Of a stretch of DNA of 64,000 nucleotides, positions 13,260 to 25,904 are shown one piece after another. The stretch is from Imbricaverruca yamaguchii (lineage: Eukaryota; Arthropoda; Thecostraca; Neoverrucidae): contig JAOTOL010001640.1 in the NCBI GenBank assembly GCA_034440575.1, positions 458,501-522,500 of the forward strand, written 5' to 3'. Numbering within the stretch: the stretch's first letter is position 1; each line of letters starts with the position of its first letter. Position numbers and translations under genes: made by a program. Below the pieces are notes generated by a model, which ran no database searches, was not told where the DNA came from, and saw only the letters and a program-made list of their open reading frames with translations.

Positions 13260-13975
13260 TCCCTCCTCCCTCTCCGGGACCCGGAGCCGCCGAGAACACA
13301 GGTCACACACTGGCCAGATACGGCGGCTCCTCTACTCTCGAACTCTCGACTCTCCCCACTGACCCCGGACAGGCCATCACCTTGATGCGCGCTCCTCTAT
13401 CCCCACTCCCAGCCCGCCTCGACACATCACATCACCCACAGCCCTGTCACCCCGCCGGACACGTCTACCTAATGCGCCCTCTATCATCCCTCCACCCACC
13501 CCAACGTCAGCACCACCATAGCGCTCCTTAACACTCAACTCTCACCTCCCCCTACCACACAAGGCCACATCACCTTGACATCCGATCTCCTCTCCGGGAC
13601 CCGGAGCCGCCGAGGACACAGATCACATCACCGTGGCCAGATACGGCGGCTCCTCTAACTCTCAGAACTCTCAGAACTCTCCCCACGGGACCCGGAGCCG
13701 CCGAGGACACAGGCCACATCACCCTGGCCAGATGCGGCGGCTTCTCTGATCGTCTGAAGTGTGACGTATCTCCCTGCTGGAGGCAAGACAGACGACCCGT
13801 GCCCACACACAACGCGTCTGTCGACTGTCTGGCGTCTGGGACAGCGCGTTTCGCCGGACCTCCACAGAAGGACACCATTACTCTAGCTTCAGCCTAGCGA
13901 CCGACGAGCTCTCACCGGACCTCCACAGAAGGACACCATTACTCTAGCTGCAGACCAGCGGCCGACGTGCTTTCA
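13260..13975. repeat. Imperfect duplications in unique DNA
   Basis: A ~60-bp block with gggacccggagccgccgag recurs at about 13275, 13597 and 13687. A ~62-bp block with acctccacagaaggacacca recurs at about 13858 and 13919. No gene recognised. Confidence 0.7.
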
Positions 13976-16900
13976 CCGCTGCCATCGAATTCAAATATTT
14001 TGATAGCAGCACTCTCACTCTCACGATCTGGCAGTTGTTGAAGAGGTAGATGTGGAGCGGCGATAGAAGGCGAGCACGCTCTGAAGAGCTTCAGCAGACC
14101 TGCTTCGGATTTATGGACGGTCAGAACTGCCTGCCGGGGTCTCACGCAGGCGGGCCGAACTTCTCCACCGGCCACGCCACTGCAGAGTGGCAAACCCAAC
14201 TGCGGCGGGTGTTTCTCGGCAGCAGCATTGCAGATTAGGCCCATGTAATCGCGATGCCAGCCACCGGAGCTCTGCCAGCAAAACTAGGCCGGTGCGAGAC
14301 TGCTTATGGCACGGAACCTGCTCGTGAGCACGTGTTCACGCCACCGCACACCGTGATAACTCGAGGGAAAAACTGGCCATAAATCATAGCGGACAAAGTG
14401 TGGTAGTTACCGGGGCGATTTTGGTCTTATCCGAAAGAGCTTAAAATGTGGATCATATGGGGAAGATTTGTTGTCTTAAATATTGCCTAACCCAGGAATG
14501 TCAGTGGTTATACCAGCTAGAGGGAAGGGAGCATTCCGCTCTACTCATTTTGCTTCCGCGAAATATCTCGTTTACCAATTGAGGTAGATATCTCCAATTG
14601 TGCACACACCTATATGAGTATCTAGTGTACCTTGTGTTAAAATATCGACGTCCGGTCATCCATGATGACATCATGATGACGTCATAAGTGAAGTCCGTTG
14701 GCGCTCATATATTGGATGAATATTAGTGAGCGTTTGTTATGCGAGTATTCTGCAGTGGAAATGTGACCTTATAATTGCTACGCAAAATAGATCCAAGATC
14801 TTGTCCTAAGTGACTGAAATTACGCCAAAATACATCACTAAGATACGCACTCAGGTTGGTTCACTTCAGAGCTTCTGAGAGCCCCGCGAATCTTGCTGGG
14901 GCCGATTCGGTGATGGCCCCACTTGTCGCAACACGAAAGCTGCGTCCTTCATTCCCTCAGCACAAGCACTTTCCCCAGCAACCTCCACAAGCTGCAGAGA
15001 CCTGTGCCATTGAGTAACTCTTGAGGATGCCCGACGCTGAGAACGGGCGCTGAGGTGATCGTAGATTATAGTTTGTCGCCCTCGCGCTCTCTTCACGGTC
15101 TCGTCATGAAGGCGGGTCTTGGCTTCATCATCACTCACGACGTGGTCACCACGCTTCAGGGACACGGAGAACACCTCGTTTCCAGAAAGATTAGTCGCAA
15201 ACTGACTTCTAAATTTGTTCTGGGTTGGCATGCACTTAACCCACTTTCCTTTTAAGTTCTTGGCGATAAGTCGGTCGCCTTTCTCAAGTCCACAATCGAC
15301 GACTCACTTCGGAGGAATCCCAGAGGGATTTTTTTCCATGATCAACTGCAAACTATAATTAAACACGTGAGCTAGTTCCCACGCCCAGACGCTTTTGCAC
15401 TGGTTAACAAGTCCACCAATTATTCTGCTGACGCGCACCTCCATGTTCACTGTACACAACATCCAACCACAATGACCTTAACCTTGCAGGTAAAGACGGC
15501 TTCCCTGCCGTGGGAGACGCTGTGCGTGACCTATTCCGACTCAATTGCCTCGGCAGCTAGGGGACTTTTTGGCATAGTAACCACTGGATCAGGTTACCCG
15601 ATCGAGACACCCCGCCAGCCGACGCGTCGCGGCGTCCGACTCGAGCTTCCCCGTGCCGCCCGGGCTGGCCACCGCACCGCACCGCGGCCTGTCGGGATAC
15701 AATTGATCACTATCGGTGTTAGAGCGGCTAGGTGCAGCTGACACTTTCGACACACATAGTCAAAGGATCGAGATTTCATTGGGATTGGTCTCAGGCTGTG
15801 CGCTGTGGTGCGTTAAAAAAAAATTTACTTGAATTTCGAGGTACTAAAAAGTTGAACGACTATTGCAATTACTGATTGTTTGACAACAAATAGCATATTG
15901 TTAATTGGTGTATGACTTTTTGAATTGCTTAACGCAATGAGAATGTTCTCAGCTATCATTTCATATCTCACTTGTCCAGGTTTTTAGAATGCAGCTTACC
16001 TTTATCAATCGTCAAACTGCGAGAACATTTGTGCACGTGTGCGTCGTTTTTTTCACACGTAATGTTGTCCATGTTCATTGACTTATTTCTATGTCAAATC
16101 TTGTGAAAATTTTCATAAAAACTGTGACTTCGTATGCTTCAATCATTTGCTGATACAATGGCGCCAGAAATATGGCATTAAAAAAATAGTCGAGAAATGC
16201 ATTTATGACCAGTTTTCCCTCGAGATATCACACTGTGCACCGCGACAGTCGCCGCCGAACAGGAGCACAAAAACACCTCAGCCGCCACTACATCTACACG
16301 GATTTGGCCGAAGTAGCGTGCGCTGAGCGTGGAACCGTGCGGGTCGTGCTGCAGCCCTGTCGTCCACCGGCCGTTCGTCACAATTAGTGACATCCGCAGC
16401 AGTTGGCGGTGTCGGGCGGGCGCGTGCGGTCATGACCGGCGCGGCCGTCAGCCGGCCTCCAGTCACCTCTGGCCGGCGGTTTCCCGGCCGTGGGGCGCGC
16501 GCTGACCCCGGGTCAGACGTCACCAGCGGCGGCCGGGCGCCGCCGGCTACACTCGCGTGCCACTAATGGCCGCCGCACATGCAACACGGCGGGATGTCTC
16601 GCAGCGGGAGAGCAGGCCCGGCGAGACGCGGTATTCGCAGACGAAGCGGCGTGCCTCCTTTCTCCCAGCTTAGCCGCTTTCTCCTCCTGGCAGTCTGAGC
16701 TTTTATATCATGGATGTGTATTGAGTGCGCCTTCTGATGAAGCTTATCCAATTGGCGTTCGCAAAAAGCTGACGTCACAGACGGACGAAAGTCGTCTGGA
16801 GAGGCGTGACACAGACGGACCGTGCAAATGCGCGGCCGACTTCTCGCGTGTCCATTATGGTTTTTGCGCTGCGCGCCGGAATACTTCAGTGCACCGGCAT

Positions 16901-18490
16901 TATCCGATTATGGAGAGTGGTCGCGCGGACCACTGTTCTGTCACAGAAGCGGCCTGTCCCCGAACTGTCACCGCAGCACAGAGCTGCGTCGTGTGGTGCC
17001 GGTGCCGTGCCGCGAAAACCGCACTGTTTTGCTTTATATTTTTGCATCAATTTGCACACACACCAAGCTGTTTTACCGAGCCCCCGTAATGCAAGCAACC
17101 ATACCAAAACAATTCTCAACCTTCCACTCCAGTAGCTCAGCCAGGATTTTTCCAAGGTATGTTTTCCATAAAAAGTATGATGAAACAGAGAAAACTTCCG
17201 CTACTCGAAACTTGTCGAAAATTTTGGGATTTGCGCGGCAACAATCTCAAGATTTCTCATTTGATCTAGTTATTTTTGGGTGCTAAATGATCCCCCCCCC
17301 CCCACACACACTCCTCTGGCTGCGCCTATGGCCCCCGTAATTCAGTGCTGTTCATCGCAGTCCCTATCACGGCAAGCAGGCCGTGCGATATGCATATTCT
17401 TGATGTCTTTCACCTGACCCAGCTGCAGTCGGCACAGTGCTAAATGTGGCGGCCGGCGAGCAGCCATCGCATCAGGGTGTTCCCGCTGTCACAGCTACTC
17501 CTGTCACGGAGAGGTGGCCCAAAGTTAGAGCTGACCTGCTATTAACGTTCTGCAATAGGCCGACAGGGCAAGAGCACTGTGTTAAGCCGCGTGCTCAATA
17601 CAGCTCAACAATGAGGGACAATTTAGTAACTTAAACTACCCTCTCAACTGCATGCACTCCATCGTGTATTTGACCCGATGACCCCATGTGTAGCGTTCAC
17701 GCTCGTGTGCTACATCTGTCAGCTCCGGTCACCTTAATTTGCTGACATGTGCTACCCTGGAGATGTTCCAGTGTTCTCAGTCGGTAGGGGGCTGGCCACA
17801 TTGACTTCCCAGGTCCTGGTCAGGCAGGGTGCAGGTCGCCACATACGCACGTATTTACTCCCCCACCGAGAGGATCAGCTTGTTACTGGCCCGATAAGGT
17901 CAAGGTCGCGGCGGAGCGGCCAGTACATACGTCGGTGGCACGATGAACTCGCCTGTGACTTTGACGTTGAAACGTTCGATGGGTTGGTGGGATCCGTACT
18001 AATGCAACAAACTCTGGCATATAATTCATATAATTCATTCCGGTATAACTATGGCAACATGTTTCGAAGCAAATGGTTCCATTCACCGACGTGTGTAATG
18101 TCCCCACCGCTGCGAAAGCCGCAAAGGACCAAACACCCACAATAAGTGGGTGATTTGCCACTCAGCGCACCGCTTATTTTGCTCGTAATTATCATTACCT
18201 CTATATCCGCTATTCATTTCGCTGAAATTGAATATTGCACCCACCTCTGCAGTAATATCAGGAGCAAAATATCGCACGAGGTGAAGAATGTATGCCTCAT
18301 CGCCGCAAAGGTGGTAGCTGGGCCGACACTTCCCAACTTTCACCTAGCTACTCTCGCCGTTCATAATTATCAGTGAGGAATGTCCAGAGCGCAGGTAACT
18401 AGCTGGGTTAGTGTTTTCCAACGCTGCCAAACCGACAGCAACGTGCCTGAGGGCTGTGAGGTGGTGCTTGGTGTATGGAATGTGGTGAAG
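13976..18490. other. Unique DNA without recognisable gene
   Basis: The best open frame is minus-strand 15231-14866 (121 codons, starting MPTQNKFRSQF), which continues without recognised homology and may be a mobile-element relic. A GC-rich stretch at 16230-17000 has overlapping frames but no supported exon. Confidence 0.35.
17080..17341. mobile_element. Possible short insertion flanked by 11-bp direct repeats
   Basis: GCCCCCGTAAT occurs at 17080-17090 and again at 17331-17341, bracketing about 240 bp that ends in a C/CA-rich tract and ctggctgcgcctatg. This looks like a target-site duplication around a small element. The family is not recognised. Confidence 0.4.
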
Positions 18491-18496
18491 AGGCTC

Positions 18497-18509
18497 TCTC
18501 TCTCCTCAC

Positions 18510-18564
<55 letters not shown>

Positions 18565-18577
18565 ATCTTTCTCTTTA

Positions 18578-18666
<89 letters not shown>

Positions 18667-18740
18667 CTATTTATCCATTTATTTCTCTCTCACACACACA
18701 TGCACACACATGCACACACACATACACATATACACACAAG
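18497..18740. repeat. CT microsatellite grading into (TA)n and (CA)n
   Basis: Long ctctct tract interrupted by tttctc and tatctc, then tatata, then cacaca to about 18740. Confidence 0.95.
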
Positions 18741-18784
18741 CATTCCGAGAGATATTCACGCCTGTCCGTTGCCACCCACATGGG

Positions 18785-19235
18785 CTCAGGTTGGCATCCT
18801 GTGCATGTTAGCTGGGTGTCAGCTGGGAGTATGGGCTGAGGGTGGCAGGCTGTGCATGTTAGCTGGGTGTCAGCTGGGAGTATGGGCTGAGGGTGGCAGG
18901 CTGTGCATGTTAGCTGGGTGTCAGCTGGGAGTATGGACTGAGGGTGGCAGGCTGTGCATGTTAGCTGGGTGTCAGCTGGGGGTATGGGCTGAGGGTGGCA
19001 GGCTGTGCATGTTAGCTAGGTGTCAGCTGGGAGTATGGGCTGGGGTTGGGATCCTGTGCATGTTAGCTGGGTGTCCGCTGGGGAGTATGGGCTGAGGGTG
19101 GCATCATGTGCATGTTAGCTGGGTGTCAGCTGGGGGTATGGGCTGAGGGTGGCAGGCTGTGCATGTTAGCTGGGTGTCAGCTGGGAGTATGGGCTGAGGG
19201 TGGCAGGCTGTGCATGTTAGCTGGGTGTCAGCTGC
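18785..19235. repeat. 51-bp minisatellite, about 9 copies
   Basis: Units share tgtgcatgttagctgggtgt. The 51-bp length is 17 codons, so the plus frame stays open through the array; no homology, not called a gene. Confidence 0.95.
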
Positions 19236-20400
19236 TCCATTCTCGGCTCGATCAGTTGCCGGCTTGACTAATTGCAGACCACGTGGCCGGGTCGTGACCG
19301 AGACGGTGACGGATCGTGTCCGATGGGCGCAGCAGCCGGATATAAACCATTTCTGCGGTAGCTAGAGAACATCAATACCTGTCAGCCATCTGGAAGGTGG
19401 CATCCGACGCCGCTCCTAGCACCCGCTTGGGTGGGCGAGTGTGAAGTTGACCCCCTGTGTTTTCCCAAATTCATCCAAACACATCACGAGCAGCGCTGCC
19501 TAAGTGACAAAAGCTGTGCGGATTTCAACACCGGATCGCTCGACGATGGTCTGCCTGGTCCCAAGGTAGTCAACGGTGAGTTGACTAGACGAGGCAAAAG
19601 TCAGGGCTCTGGCTCTTAGCAATGTCTTTTCTAGGAAAACTGTTCAAGCATATCCAAAATGTGGGGCATAAAATAGACATCAGTTTTAATTTACTGTTTA
19701 TTTACAACTGGCCAAATAAGAGATATGAAAGTAGTACTGATGGTTTGGGGGCCCAGATATGAGGTCAGGCCATCGTAACAGCGTGAAAACTACATGTTTG
19801 CTCAATCTTCCACCTAATCGGTCCACCTAAAAAGAGGTGAAATATGATTGACCACATTGTCTTCCGCCAGTGTGCAGCATGTCGGGTTAACATGAAATCA
19901 GGTTAGGGAGGAATAGGCTACAAGGGGTGCTGGATAGCCGCTCCTTCACGGTCAGATTGATATAAGTATGTCATTATACTTGTTGAATGCATCTCTGAAA
20001 ATCCAGATTGTGCAATGAAATGTCTTTAGATGATCATGATAGATGATATTTCAATAACCTCGAATGGCCTTGGTTAGCCTGGATAGCTGAGGTTTCTGGG
20101 GAAGTTTTCAGGGTGAATTTTAATTCAGAGTTTACATTCACCAGTTTAGTTGTTTAGTTGTTCCGAAGCCATCAACTGCATGTGACATTATCCCTGGCTG
20201 TATCCCCCTTCCACCCAAAGATAAAACGAAAGGATCACAAGATAATTTTGGCACCTTATTGGCCAGTTCGACTCCCACATTTATCACATAGCATCACAAA
20301 GCAAGCCATAAGTCTCGGCACAAGACTACATTTAGTGATAGTACGGCGCCCACGTTCAACAGTAGAGACGATGATTGGTTCTCTACTCGAGCGGATGTAA
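19236..20400. other. Unique DNA without recognisable gene
   Basis: No supported coding region; short frames only. Confidence 0.4.
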
Positions 20401-20995
20401 ATCTTCTCCGTCAGGCTCTCCACCAGAGCGGACGCTAATCTTCGCCTTCGGGACCCTCAACCCGAGTGCATGTTAACCTTCGCAAGCGATCAAGCCTCTA
20501 CCCGAACGTGCATTCGACTTCGCAATCAGGCCCTCTGCCATATCGGACCTTAACCTTCGCCATCAGGCCCTCTGCCCGATCGGGTGTTAACCTTCGCCAG
20601 TGATCGGCCCTCTGCCAGAGCGGATGCTAACCTTCCACCCGAGTGGACGTTAACTCTCGCCAGTGCAGTTCATGCAGCACCCTGAGGTCTTTGTCGTGCC
20701 ATGAAAAAGTGACTTGCTTATGTGCACCACTGCTTGGTGCAGCCGATCACGCATCTTTTGCCAGCCTGATGGTGCAAACAAGGAAGATGTCTTATCAGGT
20801 CGCTTAGCTGTGACGCATAATTGTGAACACGATGGGTCGTGTATCGTAAGCAATGAAGATGTCTTATCTGGTCCCGGAATTGTGACATTAGAACTGTGAA
20901 CATGTTGGGTCGATTGTCGCCAACAGTGAAAATGTCTTGTCAGGTCATTTGGCTGTGGCATTATAATTGTGAACATGTCGGGTCTGTGTCGAAAA
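20400..20995. repeat. Two degenerate tandem repeats
   Basis: At 20400-20655 there are ~36-bp units with cttcgccatcaggccctctg-like cores. At 20760-20995 there are ~70-bp units containing gaagatgtcttatcaggtc and gtgaacatgttgggtcg, about 3.5 copies. Confidence 0.75.
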
Positions 20996-22200
20996 CCAAT
21001 CGAGTTATCGGTGCTTAGCCACACTCATTACCTCCACATGGCCAATGCTGGGTGTTGCATAGAGCTGGACAACTTAGCTAATGTGCTTACCGAGGCTATT
21101 GCATATTCTGAGGTCATTCAAGGTCATTGTTTGGACCGAATCGCAGACGTCCTTCTTCAGATTTTTGTACACTATGGGGTTAATTGGGATGCTGAATCTG
21201 AATCTTGGATCCATGCTAATCCATGAATGCAAGAAAATCGTGTTTCATGGCACTATTTTGGATGCTTCCAAAGTAGTGTCCGCAATTCGACATGATTCAA
21301 CCCTGAACGAAGGAGTCGAAATAAAAGGATATGAATATAATAATATATAAAAGATATAACAAAAACCAGAAAGAGAAGTATTCAAAGATGCTGAAAAGAA
21401 TGTGCACATTCGCAATGTAGTGCAAATGTATTGCAAATGGCAATGATAAATGGTAAGCAGAATATGGCGAGCATTTTAAGCTCTTGTTCTTCTTGTTCCC
21501 CACACGGGCTAAGCGTGAAATATATCGATTGTTACGAGCAATTGAAGGAAAATGAATTGATTAATTAAATATAATCAAAAAGATCGAATAGGAGATGATC
21601 AGTAACCCAGGTATTAATCAAACCTTTGCCAAGGGCGACAACCTGTCGCATATAACATGCTGGCATCTGCATCGTATCATTTCCGTTTAGAAGCGTAAGG
21701 AGGGCACAACGTCCGCTGTTTGTGTGTTATTGCTACGATGGGAAGTCAGGACCAGGACTTCAGCCCACGCGCTTCCTTGGCTTGACGATAATCTAGTATG
21801 AAGACTCTCTCAGTCCGCGATAACAGGTAGGATAGAACTTGCGTCGTCTTCATTATAGTGACGTCGAGTAGTTTGTTATGTCATCCAGCACAGTCCGAGT
21901 CCATCAACCAACAAGGCACTATTTTGCTCGCTAATTGCATGTCCCCCTTGTTGGGCATTCGAGGTTACACCTATGGTGTATGGTGTCTGGTGCAGCATGG
22001 AAAGTCTGACTCAAAATCTGCTCCACACCCTCATCATGTTATGGTGTATGGTGCAACATGGAAAGTCTCACTCAAAATCTGCTCCACACTCTCATCATGT
22101 TGCCGGTGGTGGTGCCACCGCCCACAAGACACCGAAATAGCTCATACCAGAATTCATATTGCAGCACTACCAATGCTGATCACCATATCGAAACATCGCC
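20996..22200. other. AT-rich unique DNA with one short direct duplication
   Basis: A block beginning tatggtgtatggtgcarcat (60 bp) occurs twice at about 21970-22100. No gene is supported. Confidence 0.4.
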
Positions 22201-22209
22201 TAAATACTA

Positions 22210-22548
22210 CCGCCGCCTGACTCGCAGCTTCCTGGTGGACAGGCCGCTCGCCACGGCCGGCCGCAGTCGCCCGGCTGTGGGTCGGCGGCCAGCTGTACGG
22301 CAGAACGTGTCCTGCAGCGGCGAAGTCGCACAGTAGGTCGGCCTCCATGCCGGCCAGCTGATCCAGCATCGGTGTGCGGCGGCCGGAGGAGCTCCCGAGC
22401 ATGATGGACGGCGACGTAAGGTCGCAGGTGACGTTGAGGGTGTGGTAGTTGAAAGAGTGCGCCCCGTCCGGGCCTGAGGTGCGGGCGGGCGCGCGCAGGA
22501 CGACGGCCGACGACTCGGAGGACGGCTGGAGGTGGCGGCACTGCGGGA
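22210..22548 (-). CDS. Candidate exon of an unidentified gene (minus strand)
   Basis: After a good acceptor (gtctcccgcag) the minus frame reads CRHLQPSSESSAVVLRAPAR, GAHSFNYHTLNVTCDLTSPS and MLDQLAGMEADLLCDFAAAG, a natural-looking composition unlike the two other frames, which are Arg/Pro/Ala-rich. A possible donor GCG|GTAGTA follows at about 22210. No family is recognised. It could pair in phase with the candidate exon at 22725-22995. Confidence 0.33.
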
Positions 22549-22724
22549 GACCGTGCCGCCGCTAGACGCAGAGCAGCTGGGGCAGAGCTGTCGGCGACGG
22601 GTGAGGCGAGCAGGCCGCGGAGACGGCGACGTGTAGCAGCGCCATGGCGCTCCGCCACCACCAGAACAGCGCGAACTGGTCGTCACCACCTCCAGAGCAG
22701 CGTTAGCTGGCCGTCACCGCGACC

Positions 22725-22995
22725 AGAGCAGCTCTGGCTTCTCTGGTCGCTGACCAGGCCGGCGCCGCGCAGCAGCCGCGCGGTGTCCACGCGCCGCGGG
22801 GAAGGTGGCCGCCGAGTTGCCGCAGCAGTGTGTCTGTGAGGTGTGCCGGCGTGGAGTCTCCCTGCACCATCATCAGCAGTGTGTGACACCCCACCGGCGT
22901 GTATTCATTTGACGATGCATACCCTCCACGTGCAGCGACTATTGTGGACAGTCTGGGCATGGCTCGGACAGCGCGTCTGGCAGCTGTCAGCTGAG
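22725..22995 (-). CDS. Candidate exon of an unidentified gene (minus strand)
   Basis: The minus frame reads YTPVGCHTLLMMVQGDSTPA and LTDTLLRQLGGHLPRG and reaches LVA, followed by a donor-like GCG|GTGACG. The 5' border is uncertain (several cag sites near 22985-22995). It joins in phase with the candidate exon at 22548. No family recognised; low confidence. Confidence 0.3.
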
Positions 22996-23528
22996 TATCG
23001 GCACTGACAGGTGCCGGTACGCCGGCCACGCAGAGCGCATCAGCGGGATCAGCATCAGCGGGAGGGCCGGGAGGCCGTCTCCCTGACGGCCTCCTGCCGC
23101 CAGGAGGCGAGCTGCACGCCGTCGGCAGTCCGGGCGGAGCAGCGGCGCCGGTGATGACGCCGGCTGTCGGGCCGCTCTCTGTCGCACGTGCGTCGGCAGC
23201 GAGTCGGCACGGTGGTCATCCGGGCTGGCGCGGCACCGTAGGCAGGGCGGCCCAGGCTGATGGCTGATAATCATGTGAGGAGCCTGAATGCCTGGACATG
23301 AGTGGTTCGTGGGAACTTTGGAGCAGACCGGGCGCCGCTACTCCTGCTATACCGATCGCTTGTTATATCGAAACTTGACTACTCATGTTTTATTTATGAC
23401 GGAGTATGTTTGTCGAACAAACGCACCCTGGACACAGTTCACCGCTATGTGCTTCGGATTATTATAGGGACCTTTTGTACGTCTCCAACGGCCAGTCTCC
23501 TCGCAGAAACTCACGAGTTTCCACACAC

Positions 23529-23634
23529 ACACACTCTCTCGCTCTCTCTCTCTCACTCTCTCTCTCTTTCCTCTCTCTCCCCCTCCCCCCCTCTCTCTTC
23601 TCTCTTTCTCCTTCTTCTCTCTCTCTCTCTCTGC
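23529..23634. repeat. CT microsatellite inside the LINE relic
   Basis: Polypyrimidine tract after a short (CA)n run, interrupting the LINE reading frame. Confidence 0.9.
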
Positions 23635-24743
23635 GCTGTGATCAGCTTGGAATTGGACATGTAGGTGAACTATGGGAACATCCGGATCGCGCAGCTTAGG
23701 TCCACGTAATTTATAATCGCATTCTGGCGCTGTTCTCAGATGAACGGCCTATAAATGCCGTCCTGTATGGTATGCGAACGCGGCGCCTGTTCCACGAGTG
23801 TGGTACCCGGCTACGGGGTATTCGGCGCACTGAACGAATTCCGACTCCGCCGTGGGGGCTCACAATGCCCGAAGTGGACGTATACCTCGCCGGCACAGAG
23901 AAAGCGTATGTCCTATCTTGATGCGCGGATTTCGCTTGAAACTTGAATTTCCACATGAAGTTCGAGTACTTGCCACGAAGCCCATTGGGTTACGCTGGAT
24001 TCGTTGCAACATATACCGATGGATCCAGAACGGAGGTCGGCGCCGGCAGGGATTTTACTCCCGGTGCTGTTGTAAGATGATTTTCACTTCCATCACATGC
24101 GTCTGTATATTCCTCTGAGCTCAGTGCAATCTTGAATGCTCTAGGCTTCATTCAAGTGTAAGACGATCCGCTACACACGATTTCAAAGGATTCCTCAAGT
24201 AGCTTTTAGCGGTGAGGACGTTCGACCCATCTAATCCCATTTGCGGAATGTTTTATCTCGCCTTACCGCTGTGCATCAGGCAGGTAAGAGAGCAGTGCTG
24301 TGTTGGATCCCGAGCCACGTGACGTCTCTGGGAATGACCTAGCGTATGCTGCTGCAAAACGTGCGTCGCTAGCTTCATGCTTGCCAGCCCTACCGCTTCC
24401 TGCCGGTGAGCACTTCCGAACCATTCATACGCATGTGGTCGCAAAGTGGCAAGCTTCGAAGAACGCAATAATTGAGTATAAGTTGAGAGCGATTAAGCAT
24501 CGTCTCGAAAAATGGAGTTCGTGCTCGCGTATGAATAAGCGACACGAAGTAGCGTTGTGCAGCTTGAAAATATGTCACACATATGCCACTCACTCATACT
24601 TACAAACTGGTAATGAAGTACCACGCTGTCCAAGGTGTCACGTATGCCTTTCTGTCCGTCATGCCCTGCTCCCCTGCCTCGGTTATGAAGATGAGCGTAG
24701 ACGCCAATTTGGGCACGTCTAGTCACTGTCACTTGGCGCAGTT

Positions 24744-25561
24744 TTAACCCTCTCCCGTATAGCGGGCGGGGAGTTGGTGCAACCCCACTAATGTTTTTTT
24801 TTGTGTATTCCTTCCAAACCGATGAACGGATCGCTCTGAACTTTTTAGTACCCTTTGGAGAAACCTTTCTACGATTTTTGGTGATTTTTTTGTAGGTCAT
24901 ATCAGGTCACGGAATTATGAGATCATAAAGGGGAGCACCTCCGACCAGTTTTCAACAAATACGTGATTATGGCACGTATTTTTTACGTACTTAGTGTAAT
25001 TATGGGCATATAATGAAAAATACAGATGCCCAGAGGGGTTCCCATTGACAAATAATGCTCCAAAAATCGGCGACCTCGGTTGACCTCGGTTGACCTTGTT
25101 TGACCTTACGGCCTTTTTCTGCTGACCTACGGTAATTTTTCGTTCTGAATTCGAATTCAGCGTCCAACCTTAAACTTCGAAATTGGAACCACTTTTCGAA
25201 AAGTTGGATATTTGGGGTCATGGATTTGACATCATTTGGTGCATGATATATTGGTCTGATCACATCGTGTGGCATGTCGTTATGTTCACAAGGTCCAAAT
25301 AAACCTATTTCCGGGTATTTCGTGCATATTTATTCAGTAGTTTCGATACAACTTTAGACATTATAAATCAATTTTAGACATTTGACCTGACCTGGAAGGT
25401 CAACCATTGACCTTAAAGTATCATACTGAATTCCAATCACGAGATCTCCGCCAGATCTATAACTTTTGTCTTTGGTTCGTTTTCGTAACACTCACGGTTT
25501 CGAATCGCTCCCCCTCCACACGACCGAAAGTGGTAAAATGCCGTATACTGGCAAGGGTTAA
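24744..25561. mobile_element. piggyBac-type MITE, 810 bp with TTAA target duplication
   Basis: TTAA (24744-24747) is followed by CCCTCTCCCGTATAGCGG. The right end reads CCGTATACTGGCAAGGG and then TTAA (25558-25561). The ends are inverted repeats starting CCCT, the hallmark of piggyBac elements with TTAA duplication. The interior is AT-rich and non-coding. It sits inside the LINE; removal of the element and one TTAA restores the LINE frame across the junction. Confidence 0.85.
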
Positions 25562-25767
25562 ACGACTTCTCTGATATTGCCCAATCGAGGCAACCTTTTG
25601 ATTACCTCGTCGAAGTGTCTTTTTCAGAAATATATCAACCACGGTAAAAAGGTTTAGTTATGCTTTGACGTATTTTACGTAACGTTTGCTGCTGTGACTA
25701 ACGAACAGCAGCATCCTGCGAGGTTTAGATAGCATATGCAATATACAGAAGCGTAACTAACCTACTG

Positions 25768-25840
25768 ATTTGGTCGCTACATGACAAAAGAAGTCGATGT
25801 TCCCTGAAGCTAAAATATCTAACACCCCAACACCCATTAG
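25768..25840 (+). repeat. Degenerate copy of the gcgctgtatgacc dispersed repeat
   Basis: ggtcgctacatgac and agtcgatgttccctgaagct align with the dispersed repeat seen at 39103, 40367, 40439, 43908, 54101 and 57057. This is the only copy noticed outside the SCYL2/CEP135 locus. Confidence 0.5.
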
Positions 25841-25904
25841 GATGTCGCCAGGAGTGTGCCCGCTCGCTCGCCCGGCTGAGGCACGAGCGGTGAGGAAATG
25901 TGCT

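Larger units (their letters stand above)
23290..25650 (+). mobile_element. Decayed RNase H-bearing non-LTR retrotransposon (LINE), interrupted by a MITE
   Basis: Pieces in order: the reverse transcriptase end (GADRAPLLLLYRSLVISKLD, then a DTVHRYVLRI-like stretch), a CT microsatellite replacing the middle, an RNase H core (YTDGSRTEVGAG at about 24010), a second RNase H block (AVLCWIPSHV), and the C-terminal zinc-binding-like region (EVPRCPRCHVCLSVRHALLP at about 24620-24670). The frame continues after the inserted MITE as DFSDIAQSRQPFDYLVEVSF to about 25650. Clades such as I, R1 or LOA carry RNase H; the clade is not resolved. Several stops and shifts show it is dead. Confidence 0.85.

Noticed and set aside
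14645..14690. Palindromic tgacgtca (CRE-like) near 14670
   Set aside because: A single 8-bp palindrome in unannotated DNA, expected by chance; no gene nearby.
18475..19095. 206-codon frame over CT repeats and the 51-bp array
   Set aside because: Ser/Leu-only stretch from the microsatellite followed by 17-residue repeats; no homology.
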